Source of the DNA: Amyelois transitella
Taxonomy: Eukaryota; Arthropoda; Insecta; Lepidoptera; Pyralidae
Assembly: GCF_032362555.1 (NCBI RefSeq)
Contig: NC_083511.1
Span: 7,626,001 to 7,690,000, forward strand
Reading direction: 5' to 3'
DNA length: 64,000 bases
Shown piece by piece: positions 11,703 through 23,800 of this stretch (positions are counted from its first letter, which is position 1; every line of letters starts with the position of its first letter). Both the position numbers and the translations under genes were made by a program. The notes below the pieces were generated by a model. It was not told where the DNA came from. It did not search any database and was given only the letters and a program-made list of their open reading frames with translations.

Positions 11703-12539
11703 TTGATCTTTTAGATACTAACCACTGTTATGTAAACAATTCAAACGATCTTCTTTTATTTTTATTCTTCTTATATTATATGTTATTTTTTATTTTAATA
11801 AGTATTTATTACTAATATAGTTTATATCTTGATGAAAAAAAAGTTGTAACGGTCGTTTGGAATAATTTCAAGAATAAAGTATAGCCTTTGTTATCTACCT
11901 ATCCTATAAGATTAATGTATCTCTCACTGTACTATAAAATTTTTGACAAAATGTTTCTATGAGTTTCGAGTTTATTTGTTGCAGAAAATCTTTCCTCTTT
12001 GGAGAAGTATTATTTCCGAGTGTCATGGTGTTTACCCTAGTTTCGCATTTTTCGCCGGTTGGTCAATATACGCTGCCTATAACTATTAGTAGGTATTGGG
12101 AAACCGAGCTCAATATAGCGTTTGAATGTTAACAGGGTCTTACGGAAAACAAGAAGACACTTTCGAAAAAACCTGAATCTGTTATTTGTACTTTGGTTAG
12201 TTTCCTCTATCAACAGGAATAAAATATTGATAAGGCAGAATTCGCTTCGTTTTATTACCTGACTTAACCACTTTTGGATTTCGGTCATAGGTTCAATATA
12301 AAAGCGGAATTTCACTTCAATGACGTATAAACCAATACAGAAAAAGACTAAGCGTAGATTTGAAAGTGGACGCCAAGAATGTGTAAAAAAGGATATTATA
12401 GGAACGAATTCGTGGATAGCAGCCGTAAAATTTTTTTTTTGAGAGAGATACCATATTATACTGCGTTTGTTAGTAAAAAGTTTAGTAAGATGTAGGTGCT
12501 CTTCGTGGGACTTCGTTTGATAAGACCTGAATTCTTCAG
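11703..12539. other. 3' UTR and intergenic DNA
   Basis: Contains an AATAAA (in AAGAATAAAGTATAG, near 11873) suited to polyadenylation of desaturase A. Beyond it is AT-rich sequence with no recognised gene. Confidence 0.6.
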
Positions 12540-13930
12540 TTACGCATAGGTGAATTTCAGGCCCCGCAGCATCTCATCGACAAATCGCTTAAATGTCTGT
12601 CTGGCATTATCAAGTTTAAACATTATGAACGGATAGTTGCTATTTTCTCAACGGCGTTGTGATTGCTGTTCTTTATCTGGTCGTAGGCCATTTGCAAATC
12701 AATATTTGAGAAAACAGTGCAGCCTAATAAAGAGTGGAATAAATTGTGAATGTGTTTAATGGGTATTGTCCAGGCATTCAGCGTCCGGTAATCCACACAA
12801 GGACGCCTCCAATTGTCCTTATTGGGCGCGAGGCGAAGGAGTGAAGCCCATGCCGATTCAGAAGGCAATTCGACTTCGAAGGAAGGAATTTCAACTTAGC
12901 AATTTATCAGGCGTAAGCCTTAACCCTAAAGCCTACGGGGATCCCAAGAGACTGGTTGGGTCAGGTGTAGTGCGGAGATGATGGACAGTGTAGGGTACGA
13001 AGGATTCCTTGTGAGATTTGGGTAATTTTGCTGGGATATCGTGATACACCAGAAACCACCTCCACAAAGAAATACTTTATTGCCGTCCATGAGGCGTTGA
13101 TTTCCGACATCTACTATGATATTGTAGTGATAAGAAATCCACACCTATTATTGCCCTCGTGTCGTCGGCTACAATAAAATGCCAAGCAAAGTCACGACGC
13201 AACCCTAGATTCAGTACGCAATGATAGAAACCGTATGATGTATTAGATTCGTTTTCAGCACACAAAGCCGAATAAGATTTTAAATTTTCGAGTAGATACG
13301 GGCAGTGATTAGTGTGTATACCACACTATCTATTAAAAGATAATAAGTATCTGTTAAAATTGTAATTAAGCCTGTTTGTCAATAACAAATAAGCGACCAG
13401 TACTCCGGAATTCGTTAGCTATCTTTTTTGACTGCTTTGTTCATTTTCCGTATACGAGTAGTCACACCTTTTTACTTTATTACCGAACTGATATCAACCA
13501 GCAGATTGGGATCTTTCTGTAATTCGAGAGCGATCTTGTTGACAAACGGCAACTGGCTAACACTTCAATTTGGCGATGTTAATGCTACAAATTCACTGAT
13601 TCAATAATGGGACATTATTACTTAATAATTGCCATATCTTTTGGTTACACAACATTGGTTGACGTCAAATAAATTATTTAAAACTAGGTTTACTGCTCAC
13701 TCTGCCGCTACCGCACTCGATCTACTATTATCATTGTCTTGAACTCCTGTTTCCTTTTAATCCGGTGATACAGCATCCAGCACTTGATCTGCTAGATCGG
13801 CAATCTCATTGAATTTCACCCTTGTCTGAACGCAATGATTTGTTGTACGCTATTGGGTAAACGGCAGGTCCACAGAATCACGAACAACTTGTTGACCGAG
13901 CGAGCGAAGCAATTGAAGTCTACCAATCAA
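12540..13930 (-). mobile_element. decayed Gypsy-type LTR retrotransposon remnant
   Basis: Minus-strand fragments appear in element order. Near 13870-13750 is gag-like sequence (EIADLADQVLDAVSPD) after a frame break. At 13265-13077 is retropepsin-like sequence (LGLRRDFAWHFIVADD, IIGVDFLS). At 12868-12623 is the start of reverse transcriptase (WRRPCVDYRTLNAWTIP, FSNIDLQMAYDQI). Frames are broken by stops and shifts, no LTRs were recognised, and the catalytic half of the polymerase is missing, so it cannot be active. Confidence 0.75.
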
Positions 13931-14059
13931 CTTGGGCGTTGCATTACATTTACAACATAACCTTTTTTAAGTATGTGTGTTTATAACGCGATAACTATCG
14001 AACCGTTGGTCAGGTTGCTAGGTAAAGGATAAAGACGTGATTATATAAATGTCAAACGT

Positions 14060-14520
14060 TCGAAGAGTAAGGCCTAGATGAACATTAAACATACATTGAT
14101 CTATTCGGGGAAGTACAGGTGAAAGTTCAGGTCTAGAGAACTTTGAATTGGCGGATTTCCATGAAAAGATTATGATTGTTGGTGAAGCAAAAGAACTATG
14201 CAGGGATCGAGGAAAGATTTAGTCTATATCTATCTCTCTAGAAAGCGTGGTCATAATGTTAAATCAGTATCCTCTTTCGTGTGGTTTATTTATAATAGAA
14301 CTACTACATATCTTAAAGAGTGACTAAGGGACGAGTTGATAAACTTGGAATTATTTTTGTAGGCAATGCGCTAGCAACTTGGGACTATTTTAATCTAATT
14401 TCCATCACTAAGCCGCGCATCTGAATGTGGCCTTTCAGTTTTTTCAATACTGTTAGATGTGCCCGTCTGAACTCCGCTTACATTCCAATAGGAACTACCC
14501 GTATTGGCGTGATCATAATG
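14060..14520 (+). repeat. decayed LINE stub followed by decayed SINE
   Basis: 14155-14230 keeps GAAGCAAAAGAACTATGCAG, matching the LINE segment encoding EAKEVCRDRG. From about 14300, GTGACTAAGGGACGAG, GCGCTAGCAACTTGG and TTTTCAATACTGTTAG trace a heavily diverged + strand SINE. The remaining DNA up to desaturase B is AT-rich without a recognised gene. Confidence 0.5.
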
Positions 14521-15324
14521 TATGTGAGGTACAAATTATTATCTACGGAACCTTCTCAATGAGTTGGAACTCGCAACTTATTGCTTTGCAAAAGATCGCG
14601 CTAGGGCAAATAAGCTTCAATGTAGCACAATTTACTATATATATTCTCAAGTACATTTCTTAGGTATTTCTTGCGTTAGTATCTGAAGGAGTTAGTACTC
14701 CACGGTTTTAAGAGTACTCGTGTATTGTAGCGTGTTTAGTAAATTAGAAGTGCTTTGTTGAGTGGATTTATGTTTCAGTACATTATTCGGTATGTAGTTT
14801 ACGATTTTTTTAATGTAACTCACAGTGTTTACGGTCAAGAAATGTAATCTTTTTCAATTTCATCTTCTTTTAATGGTAAAAGATACTAAGTACTTTAACG
14901 AAGATACATAATGCTGATAATATATATGCTTTTTTAAAGAAAACATTTGGTCGCTTCCATCTTTTTATTTAATTAAAAGGTTATACTTATTCGTTCTAAA
15001 ATAAAGTAGTTTCCATTCATCTTTGATAAACCCAACAATCAAGGGGCTACAAAAACAAACCAAAAAAATTAATATTACCATGAAACAATTAGGTGAATTA
15101 ACTACTTTGTCGAACCACGACTGTTCAGGAAGGTAAAAATTGTTATTAAGTCAAGAAATCCTGATGTTTCTGGCTGAACGTTGATTGGTGGTAATTTTTT
15201 TTCTCAACTATGCCTTTTTTAAGTTGACCGCACACTTGGCCCCGTCGCATGAACCAAAGTTGTCGAAATACTTTATATGAAGATGTATAAACAATCTTAT
15301 AAATTTTCAGATCGAGTATCAACC

Positions 15325-17509
15325 ATGGTCCCTAACAAGGGTTCCAGTGACGTTTTGTCTGAACATTCTGAGCCCCAGTTCACTAAACTCATAGCTCCAC
15401 AAGCAGGGCCGAGGAAATACAAGATAGTGTATCGAAATTTGCTCACATTCGGCTATTGGCACTTATCAGCTGTTTATGGGCTCTACTTGTGCTTTACTTG
15501 TGCGAAATGGGCTACCATCTTATTTGGTGAGGACAGTTAACTTTTACCATGCGAACGTTTTAACACAATGCTACTAAATTTATTGTAAAAAATTAAATTT
15601 CTGTTTCTTAGTAGCTTTGATTCTATGGCTTGTTAGAATGTAAATGGAGTAGAAGATGAGATATAAGAAATTGCCACTTTAAAGACATTGAATAGATTTT
15701 GTTTGAAATAGGTTTAAGATTGCCAAGTTAAAATGTTGTCATCATCATAAAAGATTTGTAGTGACAAAACATTGTCGTAAAATACAAAATTGTCAACACT
15801 GTATGAACTTATCTTGACTCTGAAGTTATTAAGATGCATCCAATTATTATGTTTGTGATGTAATAGCTTCTCAGAAAAACTAGCCAGGGTTCAGAATATT
15901 AACTGTAGTAATAAATTTTCCTAGGTACATTTTGAGATAATCGCTCGAAAAAAAGAATAGCGGCGATGGAAATTATGTCATTGACTTCTGTTGGTCTTAT
16001 TCTACATTGCCGTAAACAACACGACCGTTGATACACGTTGATAACCCTACTACCTAAATACCCCCAAAATCATCATCATGTTTTTGTTTTATCCTTAACT
16101 ATGTTGCTTCAGAGCCCGACGTGCTTCAGCCATGGTCTAAAAATTGTTTCTGACGTACGCCCTTAAGTTGGACTTATACCTAACTAATGCTCTTGTAGAG
16201 TGGAAACTTCCTCATTTATTAAAATTTGATTTATGATATAACCTTGCCGTCAGAAACTTGACTTAATCCAGGAATAAAAACGATTAAAGGTGGACCTCGA
16301 GTTCCTCCTCAGAATAACGACGTAATCGGCATTGACCTCAGGAGCATATGGTGACTAGTCTTTGCAAGATTGGTTGATTTTGTACCCTCTTGTATTTAAA
16401 TACATTACATAGCCCTTTATTTTTTCCTTTTGGTCTGTTTCAGCATTTTTCTTATACGTGATCGCGGAAATCGGTATAACAGGTGGCGCTCATAGGCTAT
16501 GGGCACATCGGACTTATAAAGCCAAGTTGCCTTTAGAGATTTTGTTACTCATAATGAATTCTATTGCCTTCCAAGACACTGCTTTCACCTGGGCTCGAGA
16601 TCACCGTCTTCATCACAAATATTCGGATACTGACGCTGATCCCCACAATGCTACACGAGGGTTTTTCTATTCACATGTAGGCTGGCTTTTGGTGAAGAAA
16701 CACCCTGAAGTCAAAGCAAGAGGAAAATTCTTGTCGTTAGATGATCTTAAGAATAATCAATTGCTTAAATTCCAAAAGAAGTAAGTTGGCGTTAGACTCT
16801 AATAATATCTTGTATAATATTTTATTGGCGTTATCGTCTTCAATGCATGAAGTGGACTGTTTCTCCAAAGGATTTCCACATTGATCGTTAGTAAGCAGAG
16901 TATATCCAAGGTCATATCGTAACAGTAATAAGGTCGTTCGAACCTAGTGTCTGAATTCTAATAAAAAAAAACCTTTGAACAATTTTTCCCGTATATATTA
17001 TATAAATATTAAAAATTACTTCACTGCCTAGGGAAAATTTAATGGGATTTATTCTTTCTTTCCACAGATACGCTATTCTAGTTATAGGCACGTTATGCTT
17101 CCTTATGCCAACATTTGTGCCCGTATACTTCTGGGCCGAGAGCATCAGCACGGCCTGGAACATCAATCTATTGCGATACGTCATGAATCTTAACATGACT
17201 TTCTTAGTTAACAGTGCAGCGCATATGTTTGGCAACAAACCATACGATAAGAGCATAGCTTCAGTCCAGAATATTTCAGTTAGCTTAGCTACTTTTGGCG
17301 AAGGATTCCATAATTACCATCACACTTACCCCTGGGATTATCGTGCGGCAGAATTAGGAAATAATAGGCTAAATATGACTACTGCTTTCATAGATTTCTT
17401 CGCTTGGATCGGCTGGGCTTATGACTTGAAGTCTGTGCCACAAGAGGCCATTGCAAAAAGGTGTGCGAAAACCGGCGATGGAACGGATATGTGGGGTCGA
17501 AAACGATAA
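15325..17509 (+). CDS. acyl-CoA desaturase B (tandem paralogue)
   Basis: Exons 15325-15526, 16444-16780 and 17068-17509 (stop TAA) encode 326 residues. Coding exons 1 and 2 have the same lengths (202 and 337 nt) and phases as in desaturase A. Histidine boxes HRLWAH, HRLHH and HNYHH are intact. I start at MVPNKGSS rather than the longer open frame from 15277, because an acceptor (AAATTTTCAG, ending 15310) lies just upstream and the same start is used in A; the acceptor implies a non-coding 5' exon. Differences from A cluster near the N-terminus (SSDVLSEHSEPQF), at ARGKFLSLDDLKNNQLLKF and at MTFLVNSAAHMFGNK. The protein ends at DMWGRKR, without A's extension. It is a recent, probably functional duplicate. 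Confidence 0.93.
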
Positions 17510-17844
17510 TTCAACCCGGAACGACCAAAACATCCCTTAATTACTCTTATGAATGAATGCCTGAATTTTCGACACATATTTTATAATGTATTATGTAAAA
17601 GATGGCAAAATACATGTTTCTTTTAATTTTGTATAAGAAAATATTTTTTTTGTAATTAAACTTTTTAAATAATTATCTCATGATAGGTTTTATTTTTATA
17701 TTATGGATTAAAAACTTTATTCAATATTCTGTCAGTTCATTTGCCCTTCATTGTGTTGAATCAACGAGCAATTAACAAGAATAGAAATAAATCGTGATCT
17801 TCGTACTATGATCCTGATATTATTTTAAGGACAAATCATTACAG

Positions 17845-20800
17845 ATTCTCAAAGGTGTTTGGGCATAAAACATATATATTTTTAATATGCACAACACTGC
17901 TTTTACCTTCCGTTTACGGAAGTCAACTACCATACGTAAAGGTAATTATTTTTGTGCAATTGGTTTCAAATTGGGAATGTCCTGGCGAAAGGTCAGCTCA
18001 AAAATATCCTAAACCGATCAGCTTGTATGAAGAGAGTTGTGTAATGTGAATACAGGGATCGTGCCTAGTGGACTGATGTTGTCTCTACCTACCCCTCTGG
18101 ACAAGAGGAGTGATTTTGACCGATGACTATCTATATCTATATAAAACCATCGATCGAAGACAAAAATGTTAGTTTTAGAATTTTTTATCTGTAGGTATGT
18201 TTGTACTCGCATCACGCAAAATCTACTGCTCCGATTTGAATGCAGTTTTGTCAGATGTATTAGGCTTGGTCCAACTATTAAACTGGTTAACAAAAATTTC
18301 TACCCCCACTTCTCTAAGGGGTAATGCAGGGGCAGCTTTTTTCTATCAAGATTATCGCTGAACTTTTACGGCGAGTGAAGTAGCGGGCAACACGTATTAC
18401 TAATTAAATATTATCTTGCAGAAAATTGCTAAGTTAACAGATACAAACTGCCGGAGATGTAAATGTAATCTTCAAACCAAATTGCAGGAACCTGTAAGTT
18501 ATTTTTATATTTCCCAAGATATAAGATAATTATATTAAAACCTTATCAATATACATACAAGGTGACATTTAAAACAACTGCATCTTTTTAAACATAGACT
18601 ATACCCATGCTTCTGAGCTGTTTGAGCCTATTTTTATTTAACTTAAATGTCATCATCTTCACATTTAAAAAACCTTCAAAAACTACGTCACACGCTTTAT
18701 TAAAGACCAATACTACAAAAAGAAATTAAAACTAAACATGTAAATAAATGTCTGAAAAATAAATTATTTTTCTAGTATCAAGGTCAAGTAAAGTACAGAG
18801 TTGTCGAGATCGCTCAGCTGAATGAATTGTGTCATTGACCTCTGAATCTTACGCGCCGCTTTTCGCCGGCCGGGGTGAGACGTATTTAGGATCGTGGATT
18901 TTGATACTTTTATTTTTTTTTCGTACTTTCTGAAATATGAACCGATATTTTTCTTTTAACGTTTTTAAATATTCTTTAGATAAGTAGGCTTAACAGTTAA
19001 ATTTATGCAGTTGAATTAAAAGTCACCCTGTATAGAACTACTTCTTAACTGAGTGATAGACAATGCAGAGGTATGTAGGTTCCTTATATGTGTATGAGTG
19101 CGCTAAGAGAAATTTTCTCGAAATTCTGGCGAGAATTAACGGGATTTTTCGATATAAGCGGAGTCTGGCGGGCCAGGGGTACGCACTCTATCGTACTTAA
19201 TTTATAAGTGAGTAAGTAACTCTGTCTATCTGTTATGCTTTCACGTCTAAATCACTGAAACGACTTCGATGAAATTTGGTACTAATTAATTTAATAGCTA
19301 ATTCTTGACCATGAGGAAGAGCACAGAATAAATTTTTTATTGCAAAAAAAGGAGAAGACCACGCGGAAGAAATCGCGGGAAAATGCTTGTATCTTAAACA
19401 CTCGATAAATTTCGGTATCATTGTAATAAGCTAACGTTAAAATTGTTGAGTAGTCATTTATCATCATAATCATAAACTTTGTGATTTATTTATTTTTATA
19501 CTTTATTATCAATAAAAATGATGTACGATCATAAAATTAAAATGTATTTTATTGAGACCCGCGGCAAGATATCACTTATGTGTGTAAAATTTATATATTT
19601 ACACGTTATTTTACACTTTATAAATTGTGCTAATCAAAATCATGCTTTATTACAGGAAGGTCCTTTAAATTCTTCCGTAGTATATGCTTTAGATAATTAT
19701 GAAAAGAGTAAACAATTGAAATCCTACGAGGTGAGTTTTCATCATAATAATATCGTTTTAGTAGGAAGATTCCGACTTAAGACAGATTTCTAACACCATG
19801 GTTCCTGGATTAGGTTAGTCAGATTTTTACACGAAGCGGCTTCCGACGACCTCCGCAACCTTTGTAGGGAACCTAATCATATTGGATCACATTCATTCAT
19901 CATTCATACAGTTACATATTCAGTTGCATGAATGTGTAGGTTTCCTCACGATGTTTTCCCTCACTGTAAGAGTATCTTGAGAAAAAAGACTTGTCAAGTT
20001 CTCTTCTTATAAGTGTGGTAACCAACTCTCTGAATTCTATAATAGACTGGGCTTTGTTTAGCCCGTATAACGGAAAAAGACGTGATGGATGACGTGTATC
20101 TTACACCAATTTGTTTTTCAGTTTTTTATGCATTAATTATTTTTAATAATAAATATAATTTAAGTTCTTTACTCGCCTACTATGGATGCCTCGATGTAGA
20201 ACAAATTTACTTAATCCATAAGAGGTAGTAATGAAATGGTCGTATTCAACTTCAAAAGTTCTATTTTCTAGTAGAATTATTATTTATTATTATTTTAGCC
20301 TAAATATTCAACTACTACCGAAGACTTCATAGATAGATATAAAAGGCTGAAGCAGATGAAATATTACAATGTAAGTACGACAGAAATACAGCCAACTACA
20401 TACACAAGAGGTAATCGCTACATTGAAAAAACAATAAATGAGTATCTAGTTATATGTTTTTACTGTTAGCTTTTTTCAAAACCCGCGACTTCAATAAAGC
20501 AACTGAATTAGAGTAACTTAATATGTTATTCCATTGTATAAGCTATATAACTGAAAAGTTTTACGTAATCCGTTCCAAAGTATTGTGAAAGTGTAACAAA
20601 CAAATCCTTAAAAACTTTTGCATTTATAATGTTAGTAGAGTTTTCTGTTGTTAGGTAAGTACACAATGATATATACGCCATATTTTATCAAAATTACATA
20701 CATACATATTGGCACGTCTATATCCCTTGTGGGGTAGACAGAGCCAACAGTCTTGAAATGACTGATCTGCCACGTTCAGCTACTTGGCTTAATGATAGAA

Positions 20801-23800
20801 TTGTGTATAAGTTATTGTTAACAAAATTATGTATACGAAATTCCTGGGCGTCTTCTATATTAGTCTTTCATACATACATACATACATATAATCACGTCTA
20901 TATCCCTTGCGGGGTAGACAGAGCCAACAGTCTTGTAAAGACTAATAGGCCACGTTCAGCTGTTTGGCTTTAAGATAGAATTGAGATTCAAATATAGTGA
21001 CAGGTTGCTAGCCCATCGCCTAAAAGAAGAATCCCAAGTTTAAAAGCCTAGACCTTAGTCGCCTTTTACGACATATTAGTCTTTATTCTATTAAAATTGT
21101 CTGTCCTGATGTTTCAGTCTAGTTTATATAGTGGCTCAGTTGGACTCGCTGAAAGTCAAGCGGCAAAACCTGAAGGACTTAGGCAATATGTAAGTGATTT
21201 CTGTTATTATCAGCGCAATCACCAACATAACAGCGGAATAATTCAACATTCGTTCCTCATATTAATTATATTTATGTATGTCTATAAATATTATATATAT
21301 ACAAACATATTATAGTGAAGTCTATACCACTTGCGAGGCAGACAGAGCCAACAGTCTTGAAAAGAGTGAAAGGCCACGTTCAGCTAAAAGGCTTTATGAT
21401 GGAATTGAGATTTAAATAGTTAAAGGTTGCTAGACCATCGCCAACTAGAGGAATGTGAATTTTATGAACCTGAGTCACGACAATCATGAAAAATATATGG
21501 AATGGTTCCATTCTAAAGTGCCTGAAACTACAAGTTATATTACATTTGTTTACTTTCTATTAAATTGACATGATGTATCATAAAGTTGGCATTTTACTTG
21601 TAGGTATGCCTAGGTGATATATGAAACTTAATTCCTAAACCATAAGCTTGACGTGGCCTTATAGTTTTTTGGCTCTGTCTAATACTAATAATATAATAAA
21701 CAAGTATCAATTTAGATATATATGTATTAAGATTTATATATATGTCGAAATATTTCGATTTCCTCTATTTTTTGTTACTTTGGTAATAATTTTAATTGTT
21801 TTTCCTAATCTTTCAGTCTAGTTTTTATAGTGATTCAATTGGAATTGCTAGAAGTCAAGAAGCAAAATTGGGAGATCTAAGGCACCATGTAAGCGAGTTT
21901 TCTTTAATTATATCCATACTAATATTATACATATGAAAGTATGTTTGTCCGTAGCACTTAATAAACGTCAAACGATCTATTTTTATAATTACTTAGTTTA
22001 TATTTGATTTATTATTATAAATTATTATACTAAACTTATATTATCATTATATTATTCAATTCCACTTAATTCAAATTACTTTATAGAAAAAGACAATTAG
22101 TTTATTAGATTAGTAGGTACTAACAATATTTTCTATAAGTTTACTTATTCGAATTTGTTGTTAAAGGTTTCACTAAGATGTGTAAAATTTTTATAAATAC
22201 ATAAATAGTTATAGAAAAACATTTAATACTTTATGCAATTTCGTATCAACAGGTATTTTTGCTTAAAATGTACAGTGCAAAGAAAATGGAGTATAGAGCG
22301 TTCTGCGCGGGGAGCATCATCACTAGACAAAGAGTATTGTCATCAGCACATTGCTTTTACTCGAACAGAAAACGGTAATTGTTTTTACCATGCTTTTATT
22401 TAGATTCACTTACCTACATAGTAGTTCTATGTAAAGGTACCTGTGAATTCCCCTGTCACAATTTTTGTTAAATCTTCCCATACATAGGTACATATAATCA
22501 CGTCCATATCCCTTGCAGGGTAGACAAAGCCAATAGTCTTGAAAAGACTGAAAGACCACTTTCAGCTGTTTGAGTTTTAAAGGACAGGTTGCTAGCCTAT
22601 CCCTTAGTCGCCTTTTACGACATCCATGAGAAAGAGATGGGGTGGTCCTTTTCTTTTTTTTATTGGTGCCAAACGGCACCAAATCTTCCTAAGTGAAATT
22701 TAACACCTTCCGGCTATCAATTGATTTGAAATTTTGAAAGCATGTGTAAATCGGATCAATATGCAATTGTACTGATCTGATAGTAATTGCGCCAATGCAT
22801 CCGAATACACTATAATAAATAAATAAATAGATTATTTCATATTGTATTCAAATCCATACTTCACAATAATATTGACATTTCAGTTTGAGACACCAGCTGA
22901 ATGAGGTCCAAATAGTTGCCGGATTGCTGCTTACCGTACAGCGCTATCCGTCAAACGTTACAGACACAGAACAACAGTGGAGGATACCGACCCGTGTGTT
23001 TACACAGAAATTCTATCGTTTTCCTGCTTTCAGCCTTGCTGTTATTGTATGTTCTTGTTTTTATATTTTCATAAGTTTTTGCCCACGTAAAAAGTACTCT
23101 ATACTAGAAATGAACATATGCAAAAATTGTTAGAGATCGTTTTAGTGGTTTATCAGTTCATGGTAGTTGTATTTGAAAATACATTGCCCAAAATTTTTTG
23201 GACGATAGTATAAAATTTATACCCAAAAAGAGGTAACGAAACTCATTTTAAAAATGATTAAATTTTTTACATATTTTCAGGAAATTAATTTACCGTGGAA
23301 ATTCAATCATATCGTTAACAAAATACCTTACGCTAAATCAACATTAGATTACGACGGAGTGTGTAATGTTGCAGTGGTAAAGATAACTAAGGTAAAAGTA
23401 CTGTGAACATTGAATGACATATAAATGCCAAACCGGGCCACTTATTATCACAAAAACTAAATCGTCTTAATGTTTTTTGGCATAACTGTTTTAGCATACA
23501 ATATATTGGCATAATATGGTCTAAGGGCTAATGGTTGATTTTGACATGCGGGTAAATGTGGATAAATTATTTTTTTGGCTAGTTTGGGTTAGTTATGCTT
23601 TAAATAATTATGCGAAAAACACTTTGCCTAAATATCATTATGCCGTTATACGGTATGCTACAGGTTTGATTTTTAATGCTTGTAGATTGTGACCTCGAGG
23701 GTTTACGTTAGTCTTAAAAAGTAAACATGATTCTCTTCATTCAAAGTCATTGCCAAGAGTATTATCGCACCATAATTTTATTTTGATGTTATAATATGCC

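Noticed and set aside
15277-15324. N-terminal extension of desaturase B from ATG 15277
   Set aside because: A splice acceptor at 15310 lies between the two ATGs, and the paralogue starts at the same MVPNKGSS.
20695-22685. CRISPR-like array suggested by repeated similar units
   Set aside because: These are SINE copies about 200 bp long at irregular distances in an insect nuclear genome.
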